From NCBI GenBank assembly GCA_002427745.1, contig DIYF01000147.1:62001-126000 (forward strand): a DNA stretch of 64,000 bases, written 5' to 3'. Positions 61,862 to 64,000 of this stretch are shown here, piece after piece. This DNA is from Roseivirga sp. UBA6061 (GTDB lineage: Bacteria > Bacteroidota > Bacteroidia > Cytophagales > Cyclobacteriaceae). The position numbers were made by a program, and so were the translations under genes. Each line of letters begins with the position of its first letter. Position 1 is the first letter of the stretch. The notes under the pieces are model-generated. The model had not been told where the DNA came from and did no database searches. It worked only from the letters and a program-made list of their open reading frames with translations.

Positions 61862-62069
61862 TTCTAACGATTAACGCATTGAATTGCCAAAAATAACAAA
61901 CGAAAGCACAATTTTTAAGTTTGATGTAAAGTGTAGTTTACAACTATATGGCATTTTAAAATACTCGTCACCGCACACATAAAAAAGTAAGGTAAAACCT
62001 GAGAAAACTTGTTTTTAAGCTAGTTAATTAAAGTTTACGTCCTATTTTGTTAGGTAACGCGCAACTATT

Positions 62070-64000
62070 ATGAACCTCAATCTATCTAACTCCGCCTTTG
62101 GCAGGCAGACCTTGGTCAGGTCTCTGTTTTTATCACTCCTTTTATTATGTTCAATCGCCCTGTATAGCCAGGAAAGGACGATTATTGGTGATCCCAGTAA
62201 AACCACAACCGGCCGGGTTCGGGTGACTGGTAAGATTACTTCCAAAGAAGATGGTAAACCTCTCTTTTCTGCAACTATTGGTATCAGAGGCCAGAATACG
62301 GGAGATGTTACAGATGCAGATGGAAATTATCGCTTCAATGTAAGGCCCGGCTTCTACGTATTTGTGGTTCAGTATGTAGGTAAGATTACGCAGGCCTTTG
62401 ATGTACAGGTAGTCAGTGGTGGTACATTTAATGTGCAGCTGGAAGATGACGTGACCAAACTGGATGAGGTGTTGATTGAGGCAGAAGGCAAAGATCGTAA
62501 TGTGACACAGATTAGTGCCGGTGTGCAGCGACTGAGTATCAAAGAAATTGAAAGCCTGCCCACATTTTTGGGCGAGGTAGATGTAGTAAAGAGTTTGCAA
62601 ACCCTGCCAGGAGTTTCTACAGTAGGAGAAGGCGCCAGTGGTTTCAATGTAAGAGGGGGAAGAACCGATCAGAATCTGATTCTTCAGGATGGAGCCATTA
62701 TGTTCAACGCCTCCCACGTGCTGGGCTTTTTCAGCTCCTTCAACCCTGATGCTACCGAGACTTTCACCTTGTACAAAGGAAATATGCCGTCACAGTATGG
62801 TGGTAGGGTCTCTTCTGTACTGGACGTAAGAATGCGCGAAGGGAACAATGAGAAGGTAAAGGTGCAGGGTGGTCTGGGGCTTGTGGCCAGCAGACTGGTA
62901 GTTGATGGTCCCCTGAATGGTGGTAAAACCCGCTTTATGGTAGCCGGCAGAAACTCCTATTCTGACTGGGTGCTGTCGCGGGCCAAGAATATTGATGTGG
63001 TCAATAGTTCTGCGCGCTTCCACGATGCCAATGTGAAGCTTACTCATAGTTTTAACAGCAAGAACAAGGTGGCCCTGAGTTATTATCGCAGTGGTGATTT
63101 TTTCCGTTTTGCTCAGGATTTCGGCTTTTCCTGGGACACAGACATTCTCAATTTCTCTTACGCCACCAGTCTTACAGATAAGGTGGTAAGTAATACCAAT
63201 CTGATCTATGGTAATTACGGAAGTACCCTTTTTGACCCCAGTGGGGTAGATGCTGCTGAAGTGGAAAATGGTATGAAATACTACCAGCTCAGACAGAATT
63301 TTTCTTATCAGCTTAATGAGAAAAATTCCCTCAATTTAGGTGTGGATGCAGTCAAATACCTGGGTAAGGATGAGACTTCGATTCCTACAACACCAGAATC
63401 GGGAGTAGTACCTGAAACGGTAAATAAAGAACAGGGCAATGAAATTGGTTTTTATATCAACGATCAGATTGGGTTGAATTCCAAGCTGGCGCTTTCGGTA
63501 GGGCTTCGCTACACCCTCTTTCAAAACAGGGGCGCCTATGATGTCTTCCAGTATGCTGAAAGCAGCAATCGTACCCTCGAAAACATTACGGATACCGTGT
63601 CATATGCCGATGGAGACCTGATCAAGCAATACGGTGGTTTTGAGCCAAGGATCGGTATTCGTTACAAACTGAATGAGACCAGCTCTATCAAAGCCAGTAT
63701 TAATCGTACCCGTCAGTATATACATACGCTGTCTAACAGTACGGCTGCCACGCCTACTGACATCCTGCAGCTGAGTAATACCTACTTTGAGCCGCTCGTG
63801 TCTAACAATGTTTCCTTCGGTTACTTTAAAAACTATAGTGATTCCAAATATGAAACCTCACTGGAGGTGTACTACCGCGATATGGATAACCTGCTTGACT
63901 ACAAGGATTTTGTGGATCTGCTTCTGAATAACCATCTGGAAACAGATGTGCTCAGTGGTAAGGGGCGTGCTTATGGCCTGGAGTTGTACATCAAGAAAAC
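62070..64000 (+). CDS. TonB-dependent receptor with carboxypeptidase-regulatory domain (partial)
   Basis: Open at the right edge; about 643 residues are visible. The start at 62070 gives MNLNLSNSAFGRQTLV and a Sec signal ending at about residue 34 (CSIALYSQ). Residues 52-130 are a carboxypeptidase-regulatory domain (VTGKITSKEDGKPLFSATIGIRG, GDVTDADGNYRFNV). The plug follows with SLQTLPGVSTVGEGASGFNVRGGRTDQNLILQDGAIMFN and the barrel begins with NMPSQYGGRVSSVLDVRMREG. SusC-like outer-membrane transporter; the substrate is not known. No SusD gene is visible, but it may lie beyond the window. Confidence 0.93.
   Translation, partial: MNLNLSNSAFGRQTLVRSLFLSLLLLCSIALYSQERTIIGDPSKTTTGRVRVTGKITSKEDGKPLFSATIGIRGQNTGDVTDADGNYRFNVRPGFYVFVVQYVGKITQAFDVQVVSGGTFNVQLEDDVTKLDEVLIEAEGKDRNVTQISAGVQRLSIKEIESLPTFLGEVDVVKSLQTLPGVSTVGEGASGFNVRGGRTDQNLILQDGAIMFNASHVLGFFSSFNPDATETFTLYKGNMPSQYGGRVSSVLDVRMREGNNEKVKVQGGLGLVASRLVVDGPLNGGKTRFMVAGRNSYSDWVLSRAKNIDVVNSSARFHDANVKLTHSFNSKNKVALSYYRSGDFFRFAQDFGFSWDTDILNFSYATSLTDKVVSNTNLIYGNYGSTLFDPSGVDAAEVENGMKYYQLRQNFSYQLNEKNSLNLGVDAVKYLGKDETSIPTTPESGVVPETVNKEQGNEIGFYINDQIGLNSKLALSVGLRYTLFQNRGAYDVFQYAESSNRTLENITDTVSYADGDLIKQYGGFEPRIGIRYKLNETSSIKASINRTRQYIHTLSNSTAATPTDILQLSNTYFEPLVSNNVSFGYFKNYSDSKYETSLEVYYRDMDNLLDYKDFVDLLLNNHLETDVLSGKGRAYGLELYIKK

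Overview
The window looks like a chromosomal segment of a free-living member of the Bacteroidota, most likely a marine-type Cytophagales. The evidence is the Bacteroidota promoter form TTTG-N19-TAnnTTTG (perfect matches before atpD and before the tRNA), GLPGLI-like, BF3164-like, DUF5916, TlpA-type and SusC-like TonB-receptor genes, an atpDC pair apart from other ATP synthase genes, and a clade II (Sec-type) NosZ. No genus can be fixed from sequence alone. No phage, CRISPR array, transposase or rRNA was seen.

Region 1 (1-9000) is a complete nitrous-oxide-reduction operon on the + strand: Rrf2 Fe-S regulator, lipoprotein cytochrome c, fasciclin lipoprotein, nosZ, a NosB-like membrane protein, nosL, a fusion of a second NosL domain to a Met/His-rich barrel-like domain, nosD, nosF and nosY. 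Most genes abut or overlap. An AAGGAT-N6-ATCCTT inverted repeat before the Rrf2 gene and a second, imperfect copy before the cytochrome gene are candidate operators. A perfect palindrome closes the region.

Region 2 (9000-19940) holds a PLP decarboxylase, an orphan sensor kinase, a small secreted peptide with a BF3164-like propeller lipoprotein, atpDC, a TlpA-like and a GLPGLI-like gene, and a divergent kinase/OmpR-type regulator pair preceded by four helically phased GTTAA boxes. Region 3 (19940-35400) holds a LytS/LytR-type pair, a DUF5916 protein/propeller/NTF2-like operon, an ABC exporter whose last permease is fused to an M1 metallopeptidase, and an aminotransferase/pseudouridine synthase/prfC operon. 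A 550-bp nest of palindromic repeats follows (35377-35928).

Region 4 (35929-46271) is a one-direction cluster of planctomycete-type (PSD1) genes: DUF1553/DUF1549 cytochrome lipoprotein, DUF1501 protein, NHL propeller, two proteins sharing a chitobiase-C/discoidin-like tail, and, immediately upstream, a membrane-spanning Kelch-wHTH-BTAD regulator. It reads as a self-contained extracytoplasmic oxidoreductase/hydrolase system with its own sensor.

Region 5 (46326-64000) is mixed housekeeping and envelope genes: an LpxL-type acyltransferase, dnaK behind a sigma-54-like promoter, YihY/BrkB, a TetR regulator and thioesterase flanked by twin operators, CAP and NlpC/P60 proteins, tRNA-Ala(GGC) with a short RadC downstream, a WD40/DoxX pair, a membrane-tethered winged-helix regulator, a PafA-type phosphatase, a giant WG-repeat protein, and a TonB-dependent receptor that runs off the right edge.
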